A stretch of DNA of 63,467 nucleotides from Fodinicola feengrottensis (lineage in GTDB: Bacteria > Actinomycetota > Actinomycetes > Mycobacteriales > HKI-0501): assembly GCF_010993775.1 (NCBI RefSeq), contig NZ_WOTO01000053.1, forward strand, positions 1 through 63,467, read 5' to 3'. The number at the start of each line of letters is the position of its first letter. Position 1 is the stretch's first letter. Below, piece after piece: positions 55,153-63,467 of this stretch. The position numbers and the translations under genes are program-made. Below the pieces are notes generated by a model. That model did no database searches, was not told the DNA's origin, and was given only the letters and a program-made list of their open reading frames with translations.

Positions 55153-57497
55153 CCGACTGTCACCCGGTGGGTGGCGCCCTGCGTGCCACCCACCGCAACG
55201 TCAACGACAAGCGGACGCAACGAAACCACCTGCACCGCTGGATCCGCGTGCACGATCCGGCGGGCATGGGATCGTACGGTGACCCGCACGGTTGACCCGA
55301 GCTGACTGGGATCGGCGACGGCCAGCGTGCCGTTTCCCCAGCCCACCGCCGAAGGTGCCGACGCGGTCACCGATCCGGCCGTGCCAGCACCGAAAAACAC
55401 CGCCAACTCCTGGCCGGTGATCGTACGAACGGCCTGCACGTCAGCGGTGTTGGTCAGCACTCGGGTCAGCCGGGCGATGGCCAGCCCGGCCACCGTCGGC
55501 GCGGGCACCACGCCGTACGCATAATGCGCGCCAACCGGATTCGTGCCGTGGTCAAGGAAAACGCTCTGGTAGTGCCGGGTGTACGGGTCGGTGGAGCCCT
55601 TGGTGTTCGCGCCGGTGTCCACATCTCGCCAGGCTCCGGTACGAGATTCTCGCTTCAGCGCGACTTTCCCCTTTTCCAGCAGGAAATATCCAGCCACTCC
55701 CGGAAGGTCCAGCCACCGCGGGTCCGACGCGGTCCAGGAGCCGTCTGACGCGTACGAGCGGCCGTCGACCAGCAGTGGCGCGCTGGTGCTCCGGTTCTCG
55801 ATCGTCGTCCGTACGACTGCGCCGGACGCGTCCGTGATGCCCGCGCCAAGGCAGATCACCGCCTCTGGCGTGAAGAACCACGACTTGTGGGCCGTCAGCG
55901 TGCCATCCTGCGAAACGAAGTCCAGCGCCTGCGCGCCATGCCCGCTGTCGAGGCCGACGCCACCGACGAAGGCCTTCGAGGACAACGGTGTCGAGCCCAA
56001 TGCCGGTGGTGTGGACGCTTTCGTTGTCGTACCAGGCAGCAGCAGGGTCGCGTCCACAGTTGGCCAGTACGCGTCGGAGTAGTGACCTTGTTGGTTCGGC
56101 AGGAAAACGTAAAGGCAGCCGTCGCCGACGTACCAGCCGTGCAGGTTCTGCCCGTTGATGGACTCGTAGCGGCAGATCCGCGTCGACCCCACGCCGAGGG
56201 ACGCGGTCCACCGAGCGGTGGTGTGCACCATTCGGTCTTCCTGCGGGAAAGTGCGGTGCACCGGGACGGCCGCGGCGGCCTTGCCCGCGGACCCGGCGAG
56301 CAACTGCTCGGCGAACTCGACACCCGGCACGCCGACCGGATCGTTGAAAGGCGCGAACCGGTGTACGTCCGGGACGTCCAGATAGGGCGCCCAGGTGTCG
56401 TCGGCGATCCACTTGCGTACCAACGAAGTCAGCTCCGTGGAGCCAGACCGCAACGCGAGCAGGACGACCGCGGAGATCAGGATGTGCCCGGCGTCGTGGC
56501 CGGTTTCGCTCTGCCGGGACAACATCGCCGCGTACGGTCTCGAGCATCGCGCCCTGCGCGACGAAAGGCGCGTACACGTCCGAGACGGTGGCGATGATCT
56601 TTTGCTGTACGTCCGCGGCCAACTGCCGGGATGCCTTCGCTGTCACGTACATCAGTGCGGCGACCGTGGTCAGCAGCACCAGGCCGTAATGTCCTTGATA
56701 GGGAACGACATCGTGCTGGATGAACGACCCGTCCGGGTGGAATCCGTCGCTGCGGGTCACCCGGGCGACCACGTTCGCCGCGCCGCCGCCGGCCACGTCG
56801 GTGACCGCGTCCATCGCGGCCGACACCCGGACCGCGTCGCCGACCATCGCGCCGGCGATCACCCCGATCAGGGACTTGTCGGCCCGGTTCGCGCCGGTCT
56901 CCACCAAACCTGGCGTGTTCGTACGGAAATTCGGGTCCGCGTTGAACCGCAGCACCGGCCGTAAATACCGCGCACGGTCCTCAGTGGACACCTTGTCCCC
57001 AAGCGCGGCAAGGATGTGCAGCACCAGTAGGGCACGCCGATCTCGTACGAATACCAGTTGCCGATCTCCGCGGTGTTCTCGTTGTATTCAGTGGCGTAGA
57101 GAATCTCCAGCGCGGCGACGATCCGGGCGTCCATCCCGGCTTTTTGGCTCAGCGCCGAGCCGGGAGTGGCCCAGTCCACCGCGATCGCCCGCAAACGCGC
57201 GTACATGGTGGGGAAATAGTCGCTGCCGTGCCCTTTCGGCAGGTCTACCCAGAGCTGAGTGGATCCGGCCGCGGTGTTCATCGTCGTCTCGTACTCACTG
57301 GCGATGTCGTCCAGCCGCCCCAATGCGCTCGTACGCTTGGCCGAAACCCTCCCCTTGCCGACCTGCAACTCTCGGTACGCCGCGACTATCCCAGCGAAGT
57401 CGTCCGTCGCCCCCAAGGAGATCTTGGAGGCGAGCAGCGGAACACCTCCCGCGGCCGCCGATGAATACTTCAGAAAATCTCGCCGACTAGCCGCCAT
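55149..57497 (-). CDS. Secreted polysaccharide lyase family 8 (hyaluronate/chondroitin/xanthan lyase type), two frameshifts
   Basis: Twin-arginine signal SRRDFLKYSSAAAGGVPLLA exports a folded enzyme. The alpha/alpha toroid domain shows NWYSYEIGVPYW (catalytic Asn), SDGFHPDGSFIQHDVVPYQG with the catalytic His, HYG with the catalytic Tyr. After shifts near 57040 and 56520 the beta-sandwich domains follow: YESINGQNLHGWYVGDGCLY, PTVDATLLLPGTTTK, KAFVGGVGLDSGHGAQALDF, SWFFTPEAVICLGAGI. About 780 residues, as in PL8. It cleaves uronic-acid polysaccharides by beta-elimination outside the cell; the sugar-acid genes downstream in the window fit use of its products. Confidence 0.88.
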
Positions 57498-57521
57498 GGG
57501 GGGCACCCTTCAGTCAGATGG

Positions 57522-58977
57522 CTACAACAACTTTCCGTTCACCCGCTGCGGAATGCGCCACGGGTTGTCGTCTCGTACGGCTGGCGGCAGGAACTCGGCC
57601 GGCACGTCCTGGAATGCCACTGGGCGCAGGAACCGCTCGATCGCCGCGGTGCCAACCGAAGTGGTGGCGGACGCGGTGGTGGCCGGGTACGGGGCCGCCG
57701 TGCTGCTGAGCCCAGCTCACCGTCACCCCGGTCGGCCAGCCGTTCCACAACACCCGGCCGGCCTTTGCCTGCAGAATATCCAAAACCGGCTGAACGAAGT
57801 CGGCCTCGCTGACCTCGCCGTGCACGGTCGCGGTGAGGCTCGGCTCCACCCGCGCCAGCAGCGCGGCCAGTTCGGCGGCGTCCGAATAGGACACCACCAC
57901 CGAGGTCGGACCGAAGCACTCGCTGCCGAGAACGTCGTGCGCCGCCGTGAAAGTGGCCGCATCAGCCGCGATCAGAGTCGGGCCGAGGTCCTGCTCGGAA
58001 ACGAAAAGCACGTCGACGCCCGGAGTTTCCCGCAGCCGCGCGACCCCGGAGCTGTAGCCGTCGGCGATTTTCGCGTTCAACAACGGCTGCACGGCAGCAC
58101 CTGAGGCGGCCTTCACCAGCGCCGACTCCAGACCATGGCCGGCCGGCAGGAAAAGCAGCCCCGGCTTGGTGCAGAACTGGCCGGCGCCAAGCGTGAACGA
58201 GCCGACATAGCCGGTGGCGATGTCGTTCCCGCGATGGGCGACCGCCGCCGGAGTAACCACCACAGGGTTGATGCTGCCCAGTTCCCCATAGAACGGGATC
58301 GGCGTCGGCCGCGCGTTCGCGATGTCGAACAACGCCCGGCCGGCTCCCAGCGAGCCGGTGAAGGCTCCGGCCGTGATCCGCTCGTCCTTCAGCGCGGTCA
58401 CCCCGGGCTGAACACCGGTGATCAGCGCGAAAACACCCTCGGGGGCGCCGGCCGACACCAACGCGGACGCGAGGATTTCGGCCGTACGAGCGGCCAGCCG
58501 CGGATGTCCTGGATGTCCCTTGTGGACGACCGGGCAGCCGGCCGCCAGCGCGGATGCGGTGTCGCCACCGGCAACGCTGAAAGCAAAGGGAAAGTTGCTC
58601 GCGCCGAACACCAGCACCGGGCCGAGCGCGACCAGCAGCCGGCGCAGGTCCGGCCGCGGGCCCATCCCCCAGGCCTGGTCGGCGTGGTCGATGGTGGCGC
58701 CGAGAAAGGCACCTTCGTCCAACACAGTCCCGAAAAGTCGCAGCTGGAAGGTCGTACGCTTCAGCTCGCCAGCCAGCCGCGGCGCGGCCGGCAGGTGACT
58801 TTCCTCAGCCGCCAACGGAATCAGCTCATCGGCGTGCGCGTCCAAAGCGTCGGCCGCGGCGACCAGCCAGGCGGCCCGCTCGCGCGGCGTCGCGGCGGCC
58901 ATTGGACCAGCCGCCGCGGCGGCCGCTGCCAGGATGTCTTCGAGCTGGTCAGCGGTGGTCTCCGGTACGTCAGTCAT
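57522..58977 (-). CDS. 2,5-dioxovalerate (alpha-ketoglutaric semialdehyde) dehydrogenase, one frameshift
   Basis: Aldehyde dehydrogenase superfamily, ~484 residues, last step of the glucarate route giving 2-oxoglutarate. VLVFGASNFPFAFSVAGGDT and AGCPVVHKGHPGHPRLA form the NADP site; the Glu in PFYGELGSINPVVVTP and the nucleophilic Cys in TLGAGQFCTKPGLLFLP are the catalytic pair. These variants (FGASNFPFAFS, GELGSINP, GQFCTKPG) are specific to the ketoglutaric semialdehyde group. A frameshift near 57690 hides the end VAFQDVPAEFLPPAVRD to KLL (stop 57522). ATG 58977 overlaps the upstream stop (ATGA). Confidence 0.9.
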
Positions 58978-60155
58978 GCCCCTGCCTTCGCGGTTGTGGC
59001 TCCTTCGCGCCGGGTCGCCGCGGCGACCGCCGAGCGCAGGTCGGCCCAGCGCGCCGGGCCGGCCAGCCCCAGGTGATACAGGTGCAGCTCACCGGCTCCG
59101 GCCGCACCCAAAGAGTCCACATAGGACGCGATGTCCGGCATGCGCGCGGCAGCCACCGCGGTGACGTACGCGCCAACCACCCCATTGTCCGGTACGGCCG
59201 CGCGGGCCCGCCGGACGGCGTCCAGCGAGCGCTCGCCGGGCTGCCAGGCGGGGACCACCACGGCGTCGACATCGGCCGCGCTGGTGGGCGTCAGGCCGAC
59301 CAGCGCGCCGGTCGTCCACGGGTCCGGATCGGCGTGCAGGGTCAGCCGGAGGCCGCTGGGCAGCGCCCCGATGACGGCCTGGCGCAGCCGGTCGACACTC
59401 TCATGCCGCTTACGCAGCAGCATCGCGGTCAGCTCGGTCGGCAGCTCGTCGGTGGTTCCGCCGAGATCCCCGGTCGCGATCAATCGGAGAATTTCCTCGC
59501 GCAGCAGCAAACGTACGGCCGTGGGCTCCAGCCCGTCGGCACGCCACGAAACCGCACAACCGGCGCAGCAACAAACTGACAGCAGCCGGGCCACCGCCGG
59601 CGACCAGATGGCGTCGGTTTTCTCGTGCCGGCACTGGTGAACAGCGCCGTACTGGCCGCACGCCTCCAGGATCGCACCGTCGACTTCCAGCTCGTGCACC
59701 GATTCGGCGGCGAGGGTCGCCGCGTAGTCGACAACTTCGGGGTGGGACGGGCACAAAGCCCACTGGTACGGCTCGTCGAAGCAGTTGGTGACCGAAAGAT
59801 CCGGCGCGCTCTCGCCCAACTGGGAGTTGTGGGTGAGCACGATCCACGCGTCCACCCCGAAATCTCCGCCGGCCAGCGCGCGGATCGCGGCGCCGGCGCT
59901 GTCTTCATGGCCGGTCCAGGTGGCCCGGGCCGGTCGCAGCCGGCGGTTCCGCCACACCCGTTCGCGGGTCGGCCGGTAAAGGGCCGCGGTGCTGGCCGCC
60001 ATCGAGGTCCGGCCGCGCTGCCAGGGCGTACCGGCCCGGGCGCTGTGGTATGCGGTGGCCACCGCGACCCGGTCGACGGACAGTTCCGCCAGCCTGCTGG
60101 CAAAACCCTGGTCGTCGGTGATGTCCCAGCTGTACGCGTACGCGGTCGTCAGCAT
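58974..60155 (-). CDS. Alanine-rich TIM-barrel-like protein of unknown function in the glucarate operon
   Basis: Intact, 393 residues from ATG 60155, three bases behind the glucarate dehydratase stop. MLTTAYAYSWDITDDQGFAS, RVAVATAYHSARAG, DAWIVLTHNSQLGESAPDLS, TNCFDEPYQWALCPSHPEVV, VHELEVDGAILEACGQYGAV then HQCRHEKTD and SVCCCAGCAVSW. Repeated beta-alpha units and conserved-looking His, Glu and Cys suggest a glycoside-hydrolase-like barrel with a cysteine/His metal site. It is coupled on both sides to sugar-acid enzymes, so a role in preparing or hydrolysing a uronate compound is likely. No named family is known to me. Confidence 0.7.
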   Translation of the reverse strand: MLTTAYAYSWDITDDQGFASRLAELSVDRVAVATAYHSARAGTPWQRGRTSMAASTAALYRPTRERVWRNRRLRPARATWTGHEDSAGAAIRALAGGDFGVDAWIVLTHNSQLGESAPDLSVTNCFDEPYQWALCPSHPEVVDYAATLAAESVHELEVDGAILEACGQYGAVHQCRHEKTDAIWSPAVARLLSVCCCAGCAVSWRADGLEPTAVRLLLREEILRLIATGDLGGTTDELPTELTAMLLRKRHESVDRLRQAVIGALPSGLRLTLHADPDPWTTGALVGLTPTSAADVDAVVVPAWQPGERSLDAVRRARAAVPDNGVVGAYVTAVAAARMPDIASYVDSLGAAGAGELHLYHLGLAGPARWADLRSAVAAATRREGATTAKAGA

Positions 60156-60157
60156 CG

Positions 60158-61416
60158 CTACCACCTGGCCGTGTTCGGCTCGAAGTCCGGCACATACCGG
60201 CGCATGTACGTGGCGTCGTCGCGGCGACGCAAACCGCAGTTCAGGTACGTGGAATGCAACCGACCCAACGCGTCCGGATCGAGTTCCACACCCAGTCCTG
60301 GTTTTGACGGCACCGCAACGGATCCGCCCTCGAAATCGAGTGCGCCGGGCACGATCACATCCTGCGTTTTCCAGGGCCAGTGGGTGTCGCATGCGTACGT
60401 CAAATGGCCCGTCGCGCCGGCCAGCTGCACCATCGCGGCGAGGCTGATGCCCAAATGACTGTTGGAATGCATGGAAAGTCCCAGCCCGAAGGTCTCGCAC
60501 ATGGTGGCGAGCGCACTGCTTAGCCTTAAACCGCCCCAGAAATGGTGGTCGGACAGCACTACGCTCACCGCCTTCGCCTCAACGGCCGGCGGAATGTGCG
60601 CGTACTCGACGACACACATGTTCGTCGCGAGCGGCATCGGCGCGACCGCGGCGACCTGGCTCATGCCGTCAATGCCCGGCGTCGGATCTTCGAGGTATTC
60701 CAGGACTCCGTCGAGTTCCTTGGCCACCCACTGGCTGGTGGCCGGCGTCCAGCCGCCATTGGGGTCGATCCGCAGCGGGTGTTCGGGGAACGCATCCCGG
60801 AGCGCCTGAATGGCAGCGATTTCCTCGGCGGGCGGGAAAACTCCACCTTTGAGCTTGATCGAACGAAAGCCGTACCGGTCGATCATCTTGCGGGCCGAGC
60901 TGACCACCGTCTCCGGCGTCAGCACCTCACCCCACTCGTCCGGCTGAAAACCCTGATGTGCCGCGTACTTGTAGAACAGGTACGCGGAAAAGTCGACCCG
61001 GTCGCGTACCTTTGCGCCCAGCAGGTCGACAACCGGACGGCCAAGGAGCTTGCCCTGCGCGTCCAGCATCGCCACTTCGAAGAACGAGTAGACGGTCTGC
61101 AACGTCTTGTCGGCGGACACCCCGCCGGTCAGCCCGTGCCGGTCGGCGCGTAGATGCCGCCGCCGACCGCGGCGACCGCGGCGCGGCGCACGGCGGGCAG
61201 GTCGAAGATGTCGACGCCGACCAGCGACTCGGCGGTTTTATTAGCAAGGACAAGAAAGTCCTCGTCGCCGTACGACTCGCCCAGCCCGACGACACCGTCC
61301 TCGCACCCCAACTGCAAGATGCTGCGCAGCGCGTACGGCTCGTGTACGCCGGTGACGTTGAGCAGTGGTGGATCGGCGAAGGCGACCGGCGTGATGGTGA
61401 CCTCGCGGATTCTCAT
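60158..61416 (-). CDS. Glucarate dehydratase (enolase superfamily), one frameshift
   Basis: Removes water from D-glucarate/L-idarate to give 5-dehydro-4-deoxyglucarate. MRIREVTITPVAFADPPLLN, VHEPYALRSILQLGCEDGVV and GLGESYGDE begin the capping domain; after a frameshift near 61125 come the barrel residues: RSIKLKGGVF (Lys-x-Lys), RIDPNGGWTP (metal Asp-x-Asn as in GlucD), VLSDHHFWGGL and LGLSMHSNSHLG with the catalytic His. About 419 residues. Start ATGA overlaps the preceding dehydratase stop. The frame change is the only defect. Confidence 0.9.
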
Positions 61417-62362
61417 CGGACCAGCGCCAGCCCTTTTTCGATGATCTCGGCCAGCTGGTCGACCTGCGCCGGAGCCGGGTCAACCAGCGGTGGGCGGACG
61501 CCACCGACCTTGCTGCCGCGCAACACCGCGGCGGCTTTTACCAGTGCCACGGCGAAACCGGGGGGTGGTGTCCCGCAATGCAACCAGCGGCAGGTAGAAC
61601 GCGGATAGGAACTTGTCCACCGTAGGCGAGTCGTCGGCGAGCAACGCCTCACGGAAGCCGTGCGCGATCGCCGGCGCGAACGCGTGCACGGCCGACGAAT
61701 ACAGCTCGACGCCAATCGCCCGGTAAGCCCGCGCGGACATCTCGGCGGTCGGCAATCCGTTCAGGAACTCGAAACTCGCGGCCCGAGCGTGGCCGCTGGC
61801 GCGTACGGTGGTGACGATCTTCGACATCAGCTCGATGTCGCCGTAGCCGTCTTTGAGGCCCACCACCGAAGGCACGTCCAGCAGCCGCACCGCGGCCTCG
61901 GGCGTGAAGACCGCGGTCCCACGGTGGTAGACAACGGTCGGCACCTGCGCATCGGCGACCGCGTACCGGACGTAGTCCAACGTGCCCGCTGGCGGACCAG
62001 CGACCAAATAGGGCGGCATCAGCAAAACACCGTCGACGCCTCGATCACGCGCCACCCGTACGCACGCGCGCGCGCGCACCCGCGGCGCCACCGCCGGCGC
62101 CGCGCCGCCAGACCGGCAGCCGACCGGCCGCGACCTCGACCGCGCGGGCGGCCAGCTGGGACAGCTCGTCCAGCGAGAGCGAACCGAACTCACCCGTCCC
62201 GCAGGCCACGAAAACCGCGCCCGGACCGGCCGCGATCTGCGCCTCGAGATGGTCGCTGAACACGTCCAGGTCGAGCTCGAGATGGGTGTCGAAGGGGGTC
62301 AGCGGGAACGACAACAGGCCACTTAAGGGCATCGGCGACAGACTCGCTTTCGGGTTCGGCAT
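61413..62362 (-). CDS. 5-dehydro-4-deoxyglucarate dehydratase (DapA family), two frameshifts
   Basis: Decarboxylating dehydratase that makes 2,5-dioxovalerate. MPLSGLLSFPLTPFDTHLEL, FVACGTGEFGSLSLDE (the GTGE loop), then, after a shift near 62085, VDGVLLMPPYLVAGPPAGTL, VPTVVYHRGTAVFTPEA and the Schiff-base Lys in VVGLKDGYGDIELM; FEFLNGLPTAEMSARAYRAI is KdgD-specific. A second shift near 61565 gives the tail VRPPLVDPAPAQVDQLAEII. Start taken at ATG 62362 (MPNPKASLS), with ATG 62332 possible. First gene of the operon, divergent from the IclR regulator. Confidence 0.87.
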
Positions 62363-62603
62363 CTCTGCGGCGGCTCGATCGTTTCCATAGTCCCGACGAC
62401 TCGACAAGAGATCAGTGTTCATATCTGTGAACTTGTACGCTAACATGGCAGCTATTCATATAACAGAATCGTTTCGAAAGTTAGACTGCCACTCGTGGGA
62501 TGTCAACGCCCGCCGAGCCGATAGGGGATGCCGATGGGGACGCCGATGCCAGAGTCAGCCGCCACCCCCGGAGACCGCAACGGGGACCGACGACCGCGGC
62601 GGG

Positions 62604-63350
62604 GTGAAGTCCGCCCGGCGCACCACTGACCTGCTGGAAGCCTTCGCGTCCAGCCCGGAGTGGATGTCGCTGGCCGAGCTGCACGTGCTGAGCGAGATCC
62701 CCCGGTCCAGCCTGCATGGCCTGCTGCGTACGCTCGCGGCCGCCGAGTGGATCGAGACGGACGCCACTGGCGCCAAATACCGTCTCGGCGTGCGCGCGCT
62801 GATCTGCGGCACCGCGTATCTCGACCGCGACCCGGTCGTCCCGTACGCGACCGAGGTGCTGGAGAACCTGCGCGAACAGACCGGCTTCACCGCGCACTAC
62901 GCCCGGCTGAACGGCACCGAGGTGGTCTACCTGGAGACCCGCGAGTCGCGAAAGTCGATCCACCTCATCTCCCGCGTCGGGCGCACCCTGCCGGCGTACG
63001 CGACCGCGCTCGGCAAGGCGCTGTTGGCCGAGCTCACCGACGATGAGGTGTGTCGGCTGGTGCCCGCCGACCTGCCGGCGATGACCACCAACACCATCAC
63101 CTCGCGAGAGCAGCTGCTGGAGCAGCTGTCGGCCGTACGACAGCTTGGCTATGCGTCCGAGCGCGAAGAAGGCACGCTCGGCGTGCGGTGCGTGGGTGTC
63201 GCGGTGAAATACCGGATCCCGGCTACCGACGCGCTGTCGTGCTCACTGCCGGCCAGCATCTCCGACGTGGAGGCCACCCGGGTCGGCGAGCTGCTGGTCG
63301 CCTACGCCACCGAGCTCGGCAGCCAGCTGCAACGCGCCGGCATCCGCTAG
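62604..63350 (+). CDS. IclR-family transcriptional regulator, probable regulator of the glucarate operon
   Basis: 248 residues from GTG 62604 (VKSARRTTDLLEAFASSPEW). Winged helix: MSLAELHVLSEIPRSSLHGL, LRTLAAAEWIETDATGAKYR. Effector domain: YATEVLENLREQTGFTAHYA, RTLPAYATALGKALLAELTD, YASEREEGTLGVRCVGVAVK. The start may lie further upstream if a frameshift exists before 62600 (an ATG at 62533 begins a short out-of-frame stretch). It reads away from the sugar-acid operon; the 240-bp gap contains AT-rich sequence with a weak dyad at 62454-62469. Confidence 0.88.
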   Translation: MKSARRTTDLLEAFASSPEWMSLAELHVLSEIPRSSLHGLLRTLAAAEWIETDATGAKYRLGVRALICGTAYLDRDPVVPYATEVLENLREQTGFTAHYARLNGTEVVYLETRESRKSIHLISRVGRTLPAYATALGKALLAELTDDEVCRLVPADLPAMTTNTITSREQLLEQLSAVRQLGYASEREEGTLGVRCVGVAVKYRIPATDALSCSLPASISDVEATRVGELLVAYATELGSQLQRAGIR

Positions 63351-63375
63351 TGGTCCTTCAACGAGAGGTAGGGCC

Positions 63376-63467
63376 GTGACGGCTCAGCGCGTACTCATCA
63401 CCGGCGCGGCCGGTGGCGTCGGCCAGATCCCCGCGGCTGCGCCAGGACGACCGGGTGCTGCGGCTCT
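63376..63467 (+). CDS. Uronate dehydrogenase-like NAD-dependent epimerase, 5' end only
   Basis: GTG 63376 follows GAGAGGTAGGG. The first 15 codons MTAQRVLITGAAGGVGQ are a Rossmann glycine motif; after a one-base shift near 63432 the frame gives LRQDDRVLRL. This start closely resembles uronate dehydrogenases, which oxidise glucuronate/galacturonate to the aldarolactone, the step just before glucarate dehydratase. Cut by the window edge. Confidence 0.6.
   Translation, partial: MTAQRVLITGAAGGVGQIPAAAPGRPGAAA

Noticed and set aside
62447..62603. Upstream extension of the IclR gene to an earlier start
   Set aside because: The in-frame extension is Arg/Pro-rich and not family-like; GTG 62604 starts the conserved region, though an indel before it cannot be excluded.
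1..63467. CRISPR arrays, tRNA/rRNA genes, prophage or integrated element
   Set aside because: No spaced direct repeats, no cloverleaf or rRNA sequence, no integrase, portal, capsid or transposase motifs were found on either strand.

Overview
High-GC actinobacterial DNA. The taxonomic pointers are mycothiol-dependent DinB-like enzymes, a DUF397/DUF5753 regulator pair, CGNR, PucR and MmpS-like proteins, and repeated promoters that place the start codon 6-7 nt after a -10 hexamer (leaderless mRNAs). The palindrome CGTACG is strikingly frequent. Roughly half of the genes are split by one or more single-base frameshifts while both halves keep good family similarity. The simplest reading is residual indel error in the assembly, so gene ends are given for the reconstructed gene and frameshifts are noted.

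Layout. 1-2862: iron-linked siderophore operon (PLP decarboxylase, then IucA/IucC running off the left edge) with an iron box, next to a MarR regulator. 2936-10187: mixed metabolic and cell-wall genes (beta-propeller protein, CGNR regulator facing an NTF2/SRPBCC pair, a 161-bp MITE-like palindrome, MerR with an NAD-epimerase, nitrilase, L,D-transpeptidase, GH20 hexosaminidase). 10288-12120: a mycothiol-type enzyme, then the scar of a 2,3-dihydroxybenzoate/NRPS siderophore cluster (entA tail, internally deleted entB, aryl-carrier tail, NRPS start). 12196-16526: MmpS-like protein, fused antitoxin-PIN gene with a perfect palindromic operator, DinB protein, and a methyltransferase/putative nuclease pair.

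16503-17878 is the most interesting locus. It holds a short threonyl-tRNA synthetase without TGS and editing domains, preceded by a 16-codon leader peptide with three consecutive Thr codons and a strong terminator hairpin: a ribosome-mediated attenuator. 17929-26356: a complete-looking myo-inositol catabolic and uptake operon (iolG, iolC, Cgl0159-type aldolase, iolD, binding protein, permease, ATPase) divergent from a GntR regulator. 26491-36166: two-domain acyl-CoA reductase, MFS exporter, DUF309, benzoate-CoA-ligase-like enzyme and amidohydrolase, PucR, TerC and TetR. Related CTGAC-type palindromes link the TetR promoter to the ligase promoter, and a plus-strand sRNA candidate lies at 31967-32038.

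36278-54200: a second TetR with a dyad operator and a SAM methyltransferase, two NarL-type two-component systems, a molybdopterin oxidoreductase/membrane protein pair, an orphan trypco2 protein, unknown gene pairs, a DUF397/XRE pair, a P450, a DUF998 membrane protein and a DapA-family lyase. 54380-63467: glycosyltransferase, PL8 polysaccharide lyase, and a hexuronate/glucarate pathway (aldehyde dehydrogenase, unknown alanine-rich protein, glucarate dehydratase, 5-dehydro-4-deoxyglucarate dehydratase, IclR regulator, start of a uronate-dehydrogenase-like gene). Together these would cut a uronic-acid polysaccharide and carry the sugar acids to 2-oxoglutarate. I saw no tRNA, rRNA, CRISPR array or intact transposase. 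No stretch longer than 300 bases lacks a gene.
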